Notes: generated by a model not told the origin, from the sequence alone. Counted from the stretch's first letter, positions 43,001 to 51,520 are shown. The stretch: DNA of 64,000 nucleotides from CAZGMN01 sp964645765 (GCA_964645765.1 CAZYBE010000013.1:1-64000); one strand, 5' to 3'. Numbers and translations: made by a program.

Positions 43001-43217
43001 TGAGTATATCAAAGAAGGAAAGGTGGGAATGATTTTTAACACCCCCTCCGGGACCTATGAAAGAAGCGATGCGCGCAAAATCAGGACAGTCGCCTTTTCT
43101 TACCGCGTGCCCTGCTTTACCACCATCCCTTCAGCCAGCGCCGCCGTGAAAGCTATCGAGGTCCGGAAAAAATCCTCCCCTTCCCTCCTCTGCCTCCAGG
43201 ATATTCATTCCAGCTAA
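40014..43217 (+). CDS. carB: Carbamoyl-phosphate synthase large subunit
   Basis: Two ATP-grasp halves that make carbamoyl phosphate from bicarbonate, ammonia and two ATP. About 1067 residues from ATG 40014 (MPRREDIKS); a frame from 39993 overlaps carA and is not needed. Each half begins with IIGSGPIIIGQ/ILGSGPNRIGQ and contains RPSFTLGGTGG/RPSYVLGGRAM and EMNPRVSRSSALASKATG/EVNPRASRTVPFLSKATG. The C-terminal MGS-like regulatory domain (LVATEGTTQYLRRHGF) is present. Confidence 0.97.
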   Translation: MPRREDIKSIMIIGSGPIIIGQASEFDYSGTQALKALKEEHYKLILVNSNPATIMTDPEFADRTYLEPLTVEYLEKIIEREKPDALLATLGGQKALNLSLALDEKGTLKKNGTQLIGVTASSIRKAEDRLLFRRSMEKIGLEVPESGYVSSMKEAVDIVKRIKFPVVIRPSFTLGGTGGNILKNWDDFYKFVPLGLAISPVSKVLIEKSIIGWKEYELEVMRDKKDNVVIVCPIENFDPMGVHTGDSITVAPAQTLTDKEYQRLRDASILIMREIGVETGGSNIQFAVNPADGRMMVIEMNPRVSRSSALASKATGFPIAKMAAKLAVGYTLDEILNDITKKTPACFEPAIDYVVVKIPRFAFEKFPEEEPYLTTQMKSVGETMAIGRTFKEALQKAIRALEIDRWGFEEKFKKSSKKMLKERLAVPNAERLWLMADALRAGVSVIEIYKLTQIDPFFIQNIKEIIDFEEVLRAAGKERLNPNLLRRAKELGFSDRRLGSLLGLSEDEVRRIRERAKVLPVWKVVDTCAGEFESETPYFYSTYEEENEASAIPQKKAIILGSGPNRIGQGIEFDYCCVHGVFALRDLGYKAIMINSNPETVSTDYDISDRLYFDPVTLEDVLSIYHNEKPEGVIAQFGGQTPLKISVGLWKNKVRILGTSSQAIDETEDREKFDNFLKRLNLCRPRNGMTKNSSHALKIAANIGYPVLVRPSYVLGGRAMRVIHDEEELEKYIKSIKEYCSEYPILIDEFIENAVELDVDLLCDGEDVYIGGVMEHIQEAGVHSGDATMVTPPYFSPDRVIEEVKAQVTLMAKELKIMGLMNVQVAVKGTKIYILEVNPRASRTVPFLSKATGIPLAKIATRLIMGEKLKEMNINRRHLSLYAVKEAVFSFDKFLEVDPILGPEMRSTGESIGIDHSFPLAFLKAEEGAGFHLPQKGRVFVSVPDEDKPRIIPIVEKLERLGFKLVATEGTTQYLRRHGFRVDTVGKVFKEKRNILEYIKEGKVGMIFNTPSGTYERSDARKIRTVAFSYRVPCFTTIPSASAAVKAIEVRKKSSPSLLCLQDIHSS

Positions 43218-43283
43218 AGCCGAAATTGCATAATAGAACATTCACTAAAGCTTCTGGCAAACAAAAATGCTGAGCTCCTGGGC

Positions 43284-43312
43284 TTGACATCCTAGATTGG
43301 TGTGACTTATCA
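43284..43312 (+). promoter_or_regulatory. Sigma-70-like promoter of the serine hydrolase
   Basis: TTGACA (43284-43289), 17-bp spacer, TTATCA (43307-43312). An mRNA from here would have a ~90-base leader before a strong aaggagg and ATG 43405. Confidence 0.5.
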
Positions 43313-43387
43313 TCCCGAACCATGGGAGGAGAGAAAACTGCTTCAAGCAGGCTTACTCAGTCCGCCCAGTAGAAAAAGAAATTCTAT
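43307..43387. repeat. Upstream block duplicated at 45106-45186 (copy A)
   Basis: An ungapped alignment of about 81 bp with 45106-45186 gives roughly three quarters identity, including shared ttatca, atggga-x-gagagaaaa, and agaaa-x-x-gaaattc. Copy A lies between the promoter and the serine hydrolase start; copy B has no obvious gene after it. Confidence 0.65.
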
Positions 43388-43404
43388 AGGCAAGGAGGCA
43401 GATC

Positions 43405-44964
43405 ATGAGAGACAAGATGATTCCCATATTTCTCTGTTTTCTTCTTGGACTATTCATTCCTTTGCTTTCCCATCCGGAGCTAAAGAAATCTTCTGACTGC
43501 CGCTGGGCAAACAAACCCTGCGATGTGAACAATTCCGATGATCAATTTGATAAGGTTCGAACCTTCATTAATGAGATAATGAAGAAGGACAGGATTGTCT
43601 CCCTAGCAGTGGCTGTGGCCAAAGACGGAAAAATCATTTGGGAAGAAGCTTTTGGCTGGGCCAACAAAGAAAAGGCACTCAAGGCAACGCCTCAAACCAT
43701 CTATGCCCTCGCTTCCATTTCAAAACCGATCACAGCGACCGGTTTGATGGTTCTCGTTGAACGCGGCCAAGTCAATCTCGATAGACCGGCCAATGATTAT
43801 TTAGGTGCAGCTAAACTGCATGTCTATGTTGGCAATCCATCTGAAGTCACTGTAAGAAGAGTGCTCCAGCATACGGCCGGCCTCCCTATGCACGGGAACA
43901 TCTTTTTCGATACGGACACGAGCCGGCCGCCTGGCATGGAGGAATCCATCAGGCGTTATGGAATTATTGTCAATGACCCTGGCTCAGAATTCTATTATTC
44001 AAACTTTGGCTACGGGATCATCGATCATATCATTTCAACTGTCTCTCGAAAGCCATATGTCGATTTCATGAAGTCTGAAGTTTTTGAGCCTTTGGGACTT
44101 CGCCATACCTCAGCCCTCGTCGATCCGAGTCTCAAGGAATATGCCGCACAGAGCTATGACGAGCGGGGAACGGCTGTCAATCCTCTGGATTATGATCATC
44201 GGGGAGCGTCCGCTGTTTGCTCCAGTGCTCACGATCTTGTCCGCTTCGGAATGTTCCACTTGAAGAATCATCTCCCTGACCAGAAGCGAATCCTTAGCGA
44301 CAAGAGTCTCGATATCATGCACGAGTCCTCTCTGGTCAAAACGCCGAACGCCGAACTCGGCGAGGTCTGGTATGGGCTGGGCTGGAGCGTCATTGATTTC
44401 GCTGGATACAGATTCTTGAGTCACTCCGGAGGAATGCCGGGAGTCACCACCCGTCTAACCATGATTCCTTCAGAAAATATTGCCGTGGCCGTCTTGAGCA
44501 ATATCGGAATGTTAGAAACCTACGATCTATGGGATATCGAATGGAGAATATTTGAAGCTTTGATTCCCAAATTCCCCGCTCAACCTGAGATCCCGCCCAG
44601 TAAGACTGAGGAGTTCTCTCCACCAGAATCGATAAGAGGGGAATGGGCCGGCACCATAAAAACTTTTCAGGGTACTCTTCCTGCGAAATTGATGATCACT
44701 GATAGCCGGGACATAAGACTTGAAATCGATGGGAAAGTCACTCGGCCTGTGCCCATCCAGACACCGCTCGGACCTTTGAGCTTTAAAGATGGGATCTTCC
44801 AGGGAGCATTTTTGGGCACAATCCCCACTGACGATTCCAAACGCTCTCCACATATTCTTTTTTTACGCCTGAAGCTTCGCGGGGATAAGCTCAATGGATT
44901 TGCCGCAACTGTCGCCATCAACAAGAAATTTGTGCTGCCTTATTGGATCGAACTGCAGAAGTAG
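43405..44964 (+). CDS. Exported serine hydrolase, beta-lactamase class C family
   Basis: 519 residues with signal peptide (MIPIFLCFLLGLFIPLLS). The penicillin-binding-protein-like fold shows SxxK (ASISKPITA), YxN (YYSNFGYG) and the third motif HSGG (FLSHSGGMPGV). A C-terminal domain (~400-519) is beta-rich. Such proteins act as peptidases, esterases or beta-lactamases; specificity cannot be read. Clear ribosome site (aaggagg). Single-gene unit with its own promoter. Confidence 0.87.
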   Translation: MRDKMIPIFLCFLLGLFIPLLSHPELKKSSDCRWANKPCDVNNSDDQFDKVRTFINEIMKKDRIVSLAVAVAKDGKIIWEEAFGWANKEKALKATPQTIYALASISKPITATGLMVLVERGQVNLDRPANDYLGAAKLHVYVGNPSEVTVRRVLQHTAGLPMHGNIFFDTDTSRPPGMEESIRRYGIIVNDPGSEFYYSNFGYGIIDHIISTVSRKPYVDFMKSEVFEPLGLRHTSALVDPSLKEYAAQSYDERGTAVNPLDYDHRGASAVCSSAHDLVRFGMFHLKNHLPDQKRILSDKSLDIMHESSLVKTPNAELGEVWYGLGWSVIDFAGYRFLSHSGGMPGVTTRLTMIPSENIAVAVLSNIGMLETYDLWDIEWRIFEALIPKFPAQPEIPPSKTEEFSPPESIRGEWAGTIKTFQGTLPAKLMITDSRDIRLEIDGKVTRPVPIQTPLGPLSFKDGIFQGAFLGTIPTDDSKRSPHILFLRLKLRGDKLNGFAATVAINKKFVLPYWIELQK

Positions 44965-45376
44965 ATCGGCGATTACTTTTCATGACCTTCCCTTGGACCA
45001 GGCTCGGAGGTCTCTCGCATTTCCGGCACTTTTGAGCATCTCCGCGACCTTTTAGTCCGCTCTAAGCAATTTCGGTCTCAAATTAATATCCTCGCACATC
45101 ATGTTTTATCACCCCTAATGATGGGACGAGAGAAAATTGGCATATGAACGCTCATTCACTCGGCGCAGCAGAAATCGAAATTCCTTCTATGATGATGTGA
45201 TGCAAGTACTTTTTTTCAGTCGAAGCCTCTGCGGCCAGCAGAAGTTCTTGATAGGCGACGAGATGCGGAGAGGCCTCCTCCGCTGAAAATGGCCGGTCAG
45301 GAGCTTTTGATGGCTGCCGAGAGCTCGGATGAGAATTCTTTATGCTCTTTTATTAACCAACCTAGTATTCTGTATC
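44965..45376. other. Intergenic remnant region
   Basis: 412 bp without a gene. Bases 45009-45034 match 48208-48233 at 22 of 26 positions (shared atttccggca and ttttg), linking this spot to the flank of the IS91 remnant. Bases 45106-45186 repeat the block upstream of the serine hydrolase (43307-43387). It looks like the debris of an insertion or gene loss. Confidence 0.55.
45106..45186. repeat. Upstream block duplicate (copy B)
   Basis: See 43307-43387. No hydrolase gene follows this copy, and the promoter -35 element is not preserved. Confidence 0.65.
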
Positions 45377-46363
45377 CTATTTTCTCTTCACCCTCGGTGC
45401 TCTGATCCACTTTCCGCTCCAAATGACAAGGTCTTTATCAAAATCCTTATCAGACTTCAATTCATAAATACCAGCTTCTGGATTTTTAGGATTATACTTC
45501 CAGTCCTCCTTCTTCCCATCCCGGCCGTAAGAGATAATAATATAATCCTTCTCTGTGCAACCTTTTATTCCCTCATAGACACCGTTACATGCTTTTCCGG
45601 TGTAAACACTGAGACCGTTTCCCCAGTTATCTTCAACGGGAAGGACTTTAATGTAGAACGGAGATAAGGATTTATTGAATTCGCCTTTCCTGTCATACAG
45701 GCCTGCCTGTTTAGGTGGAATCCCGAAATCAGTCAAATAATCTGAAATGGCATTGTTGAGATAAAATATATCTTTCATGGAGATCAATTGCTTGTCTTGT
45801 TTGGCTAATTCAGGAGTGTCTCCGCTGAAGTCTATGAGTTTTTTGTATCCTTCGATCAGCTTTTCTCTTTTTTCCTTGTTGTCCAGATAGATGCGGAGAT
45901 CGATAAGTTCGTGTGAGACTGCCTGAGTTAATTTGGCGATAGCGGCATTAGACCCTGCTCTTTCGATATCATATTCCTCTCCTTCGATATCCTCGATAAA
46001 TTTATTGATCGCTCCGAAGTAGAGTGGTTTCATGATGCCGCCATCATCTGGAGTAACTGGAGTAATAACACATTTCAGGACCATCAAAATCCTGTGGAAT
46101 CGTTTGAAAAACGCGGCGTCAATCTGTCCCTGGGCTTTTGCTTTTTGAGCTTCCCGCATCATATCTGCCAGTGCTATATTCGTTTTTGCCATTACCGGTT
46201 CCCTATACTCAGCCAATTCCTTAAAGGTGGCGACAAGGGAATCCAGGAGTGCATAGCCCGCACTCTCTTCAGCGTTTGCAAAGGATACAGTGGACGCCGC
46301 AAGATGCGGACCTAACATAAAAAGAAAAATGAGAATACATATGAAGATCACATTTCTTATCAT
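45377..46363 (-). CDS. Exported protein with GspG-pseudopilin-like C-terminus
   Basis: 328 residues with signal peptide (NVIFICILIFLFMLGPHLAAS). Residues ~30-200 are helical and unrecognised. From ~200 on the sequence follows the pattern of the soluble part of type II secretion GspG proteins: ISDYLTDFGIPP, VEDNWGNGLSVYTG, YIIISYGRDGKKE and a final DFDKDLVIWSGKWIRAP, close to the usual calcium-binding D-x-D region. It has no prepilin N-terminus. Good ribosome site (aaggagg). Downstream of an ECF sigma and its membrane anti-sigma partner (18 bp gap), so probably their effector or sensor. Confidence 0.6.
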   Translation of the reverse strand: MIRNVIFICILIFLFMLGPHLAASTVSFANAEESAGYALLDSLVATFKELAEYREPVMAKTNIALADMMREAQKAKAQGQIDAAFFKRFHRILMVLKCVITPVTPDDGGIMKPLYFGAINKFIEDIEGEEYDIERAGSNAAIAKLTQAVSHELIDLRIYLDNKEKREKLIEGYKKLIDFSGDTPELAKQDKQLISMKDIFYLNNAISDYLTDFGIPPKQAGLYDRKGEFNKSLSPFYIKVLPVEDNWGNGLSVYTGKACNGVYEGIKGCTEKDYIIISYGRDGKKEDWKYNPKNPEAGIYELKSDKDFDKDLVIWSGKWIRAPRVKRK

Positions 46364-46381
46364 TTCTGACCTCCTTAATTT

Positions 46382-46969
46382 TTAGTCTTGTAAAAACGAT
46401 CTTTGAAAATTGTTTTCTTTCCACAAAAATCCATTTTCCCTCTCGGTATTCAATCCTGAAGGCCCATTGTCTTCTGTTTCTCTGACTCGGGTTGCATTGA
46501 GAATGGCCTGACTGAAAATTCGTGGAATATCACTATCGGGAATATCTTCTCTTTGAATCGAATAGATGACTCGTTTGAGCGACCATTCAAATTCATAAAT
46601 ATTGTCCACGCCGCGCTGCGGCTCGACCTGAGCAATGCTTTGGCCAATCAGGAGCTCGTGAGCGTCGAATACTCGAGCCAGGGTCTTTTCAATAGCTCTG
46701 GCATCTCTCTCGTAAGGTGAGGGAGAAAATATCTGTGCGGCTATCCAGCCCATAACAACCAGAAGCAGGACTATGCCTGCAGCCATAACCGGTTTTCGGA
46801 ACCAGAAAATAGGAGGAATTAATGTTTTCGACTCCTCATCTATCCTCCGACTCAATCGAGACCGAAAATCTTCTTCTCGATAGCTTTGGAGAGCGCCTTC
46901 CTTTTCCTTTTGAATGAGATTATTGAATTCAAACAACTCTCTATGACTTGTATTGTTATTTTTTTTCAT
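46382..46969 (-). CDS. Probable anti-sigma factor, single-span membrane protein
   Basis: 195 residues. A cytoplasmic N-terminal ~75 residues rich in charge (without a zinc finger), one span (PVMAAGIVLLLVVMGWIAAQIF), then ~100 periplasmic residues. No cysteine-based motif is visible; the call rests on topology and on overlapping the preceding ECF sigma gene by 14 bp. Expected role: membrane tether and inhibitor of that sigma factor. Confidence 0.6.
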   Translation of the reverse strand: MKKNNNTSHRELFEFNNLIQKEKEGALQSYREEDFRSRLSRRIDEESKTLIPPIFWFRKPVMAAGIVLLLVVMGWIAAQIFSPSPYERDARAIEKTLARVFDAHELLIGQSIAQVEPQRGVDNIYEFEWSLKRVIYSIQREDIPDSDIPRIFSQAILNATRVRETEDNGPSGLNTERENGFLWKENNFQRSFLQD

Positions 46970-47555
46970 TCTTCTCTCCCTTCATCTGAGCAAGGATGGC
47001 CTGGCAGGCTCGACCAAGTCTAGACTTGACGGTGCCTTCTTTAATCTTTAATGTTTCCGCGATCTCCTGGTAGGAGAGGTCACCGTATTTCTTGAGAACA
47101 AAGACCTCTCTCAGCCTCTTTGGCAGTTGCTGGATGGAGATTTTTAGCGCACGAAGCTGCTCCTGATAGATCATTTGCGACTCTGGAGTCATGAGATCTA
47201 CGGGTTCTTTCCCTGACTCAATAGAGGAGTCTCGATTGAGCCGATGTTTCTTCCTGAAGTCAAGACAGGTGTTTCTTGTTATCTTAAAAAGCCAGAACTT
47301 GGAGAGCTTTACTTCTTTTAATGTGCCGATATTTCTGTAAGCTTTCAGATAAACTTCTTGAGTCAGGTCTTGGGCGTCCGCTGCATTCCTGGAAAATCCG
47401 AGGCAAATCAAAAACACTTTTTTATGAAAGGTCATCAATTCCTCGAAGACCTTGGATTTTTTTCCTGTCACTGCAGTGTCTTGAATAAAAGAATACAAAT
47501 GATTGCATCTCTTATCATATCCATTCCAGCTCAAAATTCCACTTGAGTTCTTCAT
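46956..47555 (-). CDS. ECF-type RNA polymerase sigma factor (second)
   Basis: 199 residues. Region 2 includes VFLICLGFSRNAADAQDLTQEVYLKAY and KFWLFKITRNTCLDFRKKHR; region 4 is RLREVFVLKKYGDLSYQEIAETLKIKEGTVKSRLGRA, a clear helix-turn-helix. The N-terminus (SSGILSWNGYDKRCN) is longer than usual; an ATG nearer region 2 may be the real start. First gene of a three-gene set with an anti-sigma-like protein and a secreted GspG-like protein. Confidence 0.9.
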   Translation of the reverse strand: MKNSSGILSWNGYDKRCNHLYSFIQDTAVTGKKSKVFEELMTFHKKVFLICLGFSRNAADAQDLTQEVYLKAYRNIGTLKEVKLSKFWLFKITRNTCLDFRKKHRLNRDSSIESGKEPVDLMTPESQMIYQEQLRALKISIQQLPKRLREVFVLKKYGDLSYQEIAETLKIKEGTVKSRLGRACQAILAQMKGEKNEKK

Positions 47556-47730
47556 CCTTCATTGACTAAAGACGACTGAAGACCTGCAACGTTCCATAAA
47601 AAAGAAAAAATGTTATTGATTTAAGCATGGAATATTTTTCTCCAAGGTGTCGACAGGCGCCGATATTTATCTGAAACTGGATAAGGGCATTAATTGATTA
47701 TGTGAGCGCTTATGAATCAGCCTTACTTTT

Positions 47731-48066
47731 TCATCTTTTGAGGAATGGGGCGAGTGGGTGCAGGAGGCTCTCCTCCTGAATGTCCGCCCGCCTGCAGGTC
47801 GTCTTCACCATCCCCAAAATGCTCCGGGTCTTCTTCAAGTACATCCGTAAGCTCCTCGAGGATCTCTGCCGCTTGGCCCTCCGCTCTTTGACCCGTTATT
47901 TCGAGGTTGTAACCGGGAGTGCACTTATGCCTGGTGTTGTCGCCATCATCCAGACCTTCGGGGACCATCCCTGACAAGGGCCAAGTCACCGTCCGTTATT
48001 ACGGCCTCTACGCCAATGCTCATCGGGGGAAGATCAAGAAGACGAACTTGGCGGCTTTCCCTCTCC
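47731..48066 (+). pseudogene. IS91-family transposase remnant
   Basis: Conserved blocks of IS91/Y2-type transposases appear in three different frames in order: SSFEEWGEWVQEALLLNVR (47731-47787), then VVFTIPKMLRVFFKYIRKLL ... PGVVAIIQTFGDHP (47798-47974), then VTVRYYGLYANAHRGKIKK (from 47982) up to the gap. The catalytic HUH and tyrosine region between the second and third blocks is deleted. It is a dead fragment cut by frameshifts, a deletion and the assembly gap. Bases 47556-47730 upstream hold nothing recognisable. Confidence 0.8.
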
Positions 48067-48166
48067 NNNNNNNNNNNNNNNNNNNNNNNNNNNNNNNNNN
48101 NNNNNNNNNNNNNNNNNNNNNNNNNNNNNNNNNNNNNNNNNNNNNNNNNNNNNNNNNNNNNNNNNN
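48067..48166. other. Scaffold gap (100 N)
   Basis: Exactly 100 Ns, the usual placeholder for a gap of unknown size, next to a transposase remnant. Order and distance of the two sides are not proven. Bases 48167-48350 to the right hold no clear gene. Confidence 0.95.
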
Positions 48167-48350
48167 AATATTTTTCCTGATTTTCTTTCTCTTGGCTCGG
48201 GCGGAGAGATCTGTCGGATTTCCGGCAGTTTTGCCCCACGGACGGCTTCAACGATCCATCCACTCCCAGCCTAGCAGCCAAAAAATGACTCCATCTTGAC
48301 AAATCAAGTGTCTTTTAATAGATTGAAATCCATAGAAGGAGAGGTGAATC

Positions 48351-48737
48351 ATGAAAAAATTTACAAGCACTTTCCTCATTGCGTCTTTATTTTTGTTGAC
48401 TTCAAGCTGCGCCACAATTTTTAAGGGAAACTCAAGTAAGATAAATTTCAACTCGAATCCACAGGGCGCACAAATCTATGTGAATGGAAATTACATGGGT
48501 GATACTCCGATCCTCCTCAAGCTCGAATCGAAACAAGCTTACAATATTGAATTCAGGAAAGAAGGATATAAAACAAAGGCTTTTAATATTACCAATCATG
48601 TTGGAGTGGGCTGGATTGTCTTAGATGTTATCTTTGGTTTGGTTCCAGTCATTGTCGATGCGGCGACCGGCTCTTGGTATGAACTGGATCAAAAGATTGT
48701 GAATGCCCTTTTAGAAAAGCAACAATCCCCGATTTAA
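48351..48737 (+). CDS. PEGA-domain lipoprotein
   Basis: 128 residues with a lipoprotein signal peptide; the lipobox LTSSC places the lipidated Cys at residue 20. A PEGA domain follows (NPQGAQIYVNGNYMGDTPI, ~36-54, then YNIEFRKEGYKTKAF), a small beta-sandwich of surface proteins. The last third holds a hydrophobic stretch (GWIVLDVIFGLVPVIVDAATG) typical of this small-lipoprotein group. Role unknown. Ribosome site gaaggagagg. Single gene. Confidence 0.85.
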   Translation: MKKFTSTFLIASLFLLTSSCATIFKGNSSKINFNSNPQGAQIYVNGNYMGDTPILLKLESKQAYNIEFRKEGYKTKAFNITNHVGVGWIVLDVIFGLVPVIVDAATGSWYELDQKIVNALLEKQQSPI

Positions 48738-48749
48738 ACGTCACTCAAT

Positions 48750-49124
48750 TTACCTGACGATTAGCTTCCCCCTCAGCATTCCCATCCCGCAGGTAAACTC
48801 ATACTCGCCTTCTTTCTCAGGCGTAAACTCGATGGCTGTGGTTTTATAGGCAGGAAGAGGCTTCCGGATATTGAAATCCCCAAAAACTATAGTATCAGAA
48901 CAGTCATCTGTCTCATCACGGTAGAAATTCAGGCGCACAGGAATGCCTTTCTTGACCACGATGACATCTGGCGTGTATCCGCTCTTGACCACGATACGGA
49001 CTTCCTGAAGCTCGCTGCCTTTCATCGAGGCAGAGACCTGCTTCCTTCGAGAGAAAAAGAAATACCAATTAACCGCAACAATGAGCAAGACTCCGATTGC
49101 TGTCATGATTAATTTCACAACCAT
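48750..49124 (-). CDS. Membrane-anchored cupredoxin-like protein
   Basis: 124 residues: an N-terminal span (LIMTAIGVLLIVAVNWYFFF) and a cupredoxin-type beta-sandwich with a C-terminal EYEFTCGMGMLRGKLIV, whose Cys and Met can bind copper. The usual upstream His ligand is not clear; a DDCSD segment offers another Cys. Genes of this type accompany copA. It follows copA by 13 bp and probably receives or chaperones copper at the outer face of the membrane. Confidence 0.8.
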   Translation of the reverse strand: MVVKLIMTAIGVLLIVAVNWYFFFSRRKQVSASMKGSELQEVRIVVKSGYTPDVIVVKKGIPVRLNFYRDETDDCSDTIVFGDFNIRKPLPAYKTTAIEFTPEKEGEYEFTCGMGMLRGKLIVR

Positions 49125-49137
49125 CGAAATTCTCCTT

Positions 49138-51402
49138 TTAAGAACCCAGCTTGACTCGTCTCAAGCGAAGGGAATTGGAAACGACTGAGACCGAGCTGAA
49201 AGCCATGGCTGCTGAGGCGATAATCGGGTTGAGGAGGATTTTGAAAAAGGGATAGAGAATCCCGGCTGCAATCGGGATACCCAGCATGTTGTAGAAAAAA
49301 GCCCAGAAAAGATTCTGCTTAATGACCCTTATTGTTCGCCTGCTGAGCTCGATGGCCGAGACGACTCCCTGAAGGTCGCCTTTAATCAACGTTATATCCG
49401 AAGCTTCCATGGCAATGTCTGTGCCCGAGCCGATGGCAATTCCGACATCAGCCTGGGCTAAGGCAGGGGCGTCGTTTATTCCGTCACCGACCATCCCCAC
49501 TCTTTTTCCCTCGGACTGAAGCCTTTTTATCTCATGGACCTTATCCTCAGGGAGAACTTCGGAGAGAATCCTGCCTATCCCAGCTTTTCTGGCAATGGCT
49601 TCGGCTGTGCGGCGATTATCTCCAGTGAGCATGACAACCTCCAGCCCCATCTTTTTAAGCCTTTCCACAGCCTGAGTTGAATTTTCCTTCAAGGTATCGG
49701 CAACAGCAATGAGGCCGGCCATCTTGCCATCGATAGAGACATAAATCGGCGTTTTACCTTCCTTGGATAAGTCCTCAGCTCGAGCTTCAAACTTCTTGAT
49801 TTCCACCTTCCGCTCTTGCATCAATTTTGCATTCCCCAAAAGAATTTCCTTGCCTTTGACTTCAGCTTCAACTCCGTGCCCTTCTATGGCCTTAAAGTTT
49901 TCCGAGGCTTGAATTTCCAGTCCCTGCTCGGCAGCTTTATTGACGATAGCTTCACCCAGAGGATGCTCTGAGGATTTCTCGGCGCTGGCAGCATAGATTA
50001 ACACCTCTTCCTGGCCGAAGGAGCCGAGGGTAACGAGGTCCGTCACCTCTGGCTCTCCCTTGGTCAGAGTTCCTGTCTTGTCAAGCACGATGGTGTCAAG
50101 CTTATGCGCAGTCTCAAGGCTCTCGCCTCCCTTAATCAATATGCCGCTCTCCGCGCCTTTACCTGTTCCGACCATGACTGCTGTCGGCGTCGCCAGGCCC
50201 AAGGCGCAGGGGCAGGCTATGATTAAAACCGCAACAAAATTTAAAAGAGCAAGAGTCAAGACAGGTGAAGGCCCAAAATTAAACCAGACGACAAAAGTGG
50301 CGATAGCGATGGAAATCACAATCGGCACAAAATAGCCGGCGATGACATCAGCCAGCCTCTGGATGGGAGCCTTTGAGCCCTGGGCATCCTGGACGAGCTT
50401 TATGATCTGGGCCAGGGCTGTATCTTTCCCGACTTTAGTTGCCCTGAATCGAAAGCTTCCTGTCTTGTTGATGGTAGCGCCGATGACTTCATCTCCAGGC
50501 TCTTTCTTTGCCGGCATGCTTTCTCCGGTGATCATCGACTCATCCACGGCCGATTTACCGGAGATGACGACCCCATCCACTGGAATCTTCTCTCCGGGCC
50601 TGACAACAACTTCATCCCCTACCATAACCTCATCCACCGGGATGTCCACTTCCTTTGAATCTCTGATAATCCTGGCAGTCTTTGGCTGCAACCTGGCGAG
50701 CTTCTTTATCGCCTCTGAAGTCTGACCTTTGGCTCTTGCCTCAAGAAGCCTTCCAAGGAGAATGAGGACGATGATGGCGGCTGAGGTGTCGAAATAGACT
50801 TCAGGCACCATACCGCCTGCTTTAAAGAAGGAGGGGAAAATTGTGGCTGCGACGCTGTAAAGATAAGCGGCAGTCGTGCCGACCGCGATCAGAGTGTTCA
50901 TGTCGGCATTCCTGTGACGGAAAGCATTCCAGGCGCCTCTATAGAACTGCCAGCCAATCCAGAATTGGACTGGGGTAGCAAGAATCCAGAGGGCGAAGAA
51001 ATTGTTCAGAAAATCAGGGATCCAGGGAAACAAGCCTCGAGAGCTTCCCAAGAAAATGAGAATCCCTGCAACCAGCCCGACAAAGAACTTGAGCTTGAGC
51101 TTTTTATATTCTTTTTCCCGGATAATTTTTTCAATATCCGCAAGCTCCTCTTCTGGCGAAACTTCAAGAACTTTGTAGCCTGCCTGCTCTATGGCCCCTT
51201 TGATTTCTTCGAGGCTTGTTACAGAAGGAATATATTCGACTTTGGCCCTTTCTGTTGCCAAGTTCACGGCCGCTTTTGTCACGCCCTGCGTCCCCAACAG
51301 GGCTTTCTCGATATTCTGGACACAGGAAGCACAATGCATTCCCTGAACGGGAATTTCGACTGAAGCCAAACCCGCTTCATAGCCGCTTTTTCTTCCAGCC
51401 AT
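49138..51402 (-). CDS. copA: Copper-translocating P1B-type ATPase
   Basis: Copper(I) exporter of 754 residues. One N-terminal metal-binding domain with CASC (24-27), eight spans, the TM6 copper site IACPCALGLATP, phosphorylation motif DKTGTLTKGEP, HP motif SSEHPLGEAIV, and the hinge GDGINDAPALAQADVGIAIGSG. C-terminal span ends with the family NSLRLRRVKL. Followed by the cupredoxin-like gene; no CueR- or CsoR-type regulator is seen nearby. Confidence 0.96.
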   Translation of the reverse strand: MAGRKSGYEAGLASVEIPVQGMHCASCVQNIEKALLGTQGVTKAAVNLATERAKVEYIPSVTSLEEIKGAIEQAGYKVLEVSPEEELADIEKIIREKEYKKLKLKFFVGLVAGILIFLGSSRGLFPWIPDFLNNFFALWILATPVQFWIGWQFYRGAWNAFRHRNADMNTLIAVGTTAAYLYSVAATIFPSFFKAGGMVPEVYFDTSAAIIVLILLGRLLEARAKGQTSEAIKKLARLQPKTARIIRDSKEVDIPVDEVMVGDEVVVRPGEKIPVDGVVISGKSAVDESMITGESMPAKKEPGDEVIGATINKTGSFRFRATKVGKDTALAQIIKLVQDAQGSKAPIQRLADVIAGYFVPIVISIAIATFVVWFNFGPSPVLTLALLNFVAVLIIACPCALGLATPTAVMVGTGKGAESGILIKGGESLETAHKLDTIVLDKTGTLTKGEPEVTDLVTLGSFGQEEVLIYAASAEKSSEHPLGEAIVNKAAEQGLEIQASENFKAIEGHGVEAEVKGKEILLGNAKLMQERKVEIKKFEARAEDLSKEGKTPIYVSIDGKMAGLIAVADTLKENSTQAVERLKKMGLEVVMLTGDNRRTAEAIARKAGIGRILSEVLPEDKVHEIKRLQSEGKRVGMVGDGINDAPALAQADVGIAIGSGTDIAMEASDITLIKGDLQGVVSAIELSRRTIRVIKQNLFWAFFYNMLGIPIAAGILYPFFKILLNPIIASAAMAFSSVSVVSNSLRLRRVKLGS

Positions 51403-51504
51403 TCTTTTTCTCCTTCCTAGAATACTCTAAATTGCTCCAGAGATGGCATATCTATTTTCTATTCTTCCTCATTCAACTGTCAATCCTTGAAATATGTGAA
51501 TTAT

Positions 51505-51520
51505 GGGGACACAATACTTA
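51505..51520. repeat. GGGGACACAATACTTA repeat
   Basis: This 16-mer is the exact inverse complement of 57929-57944. It lies in the 281-bp copA-yebC divergent region, which otherwise shows only AT-rich promoter-like DNA. Confidence 0.6.

Noticed and set aside
47723..47989. 88-codon minus-strand frame near the scaffold gap
   Set aside because: It is opposite clear IS91 transposase blocks read on the plus strand.
47946..48302. Open frames running through the N run on both strands
   Set aside because: The Ns are of unknown length, so any continuity through them is artificial.
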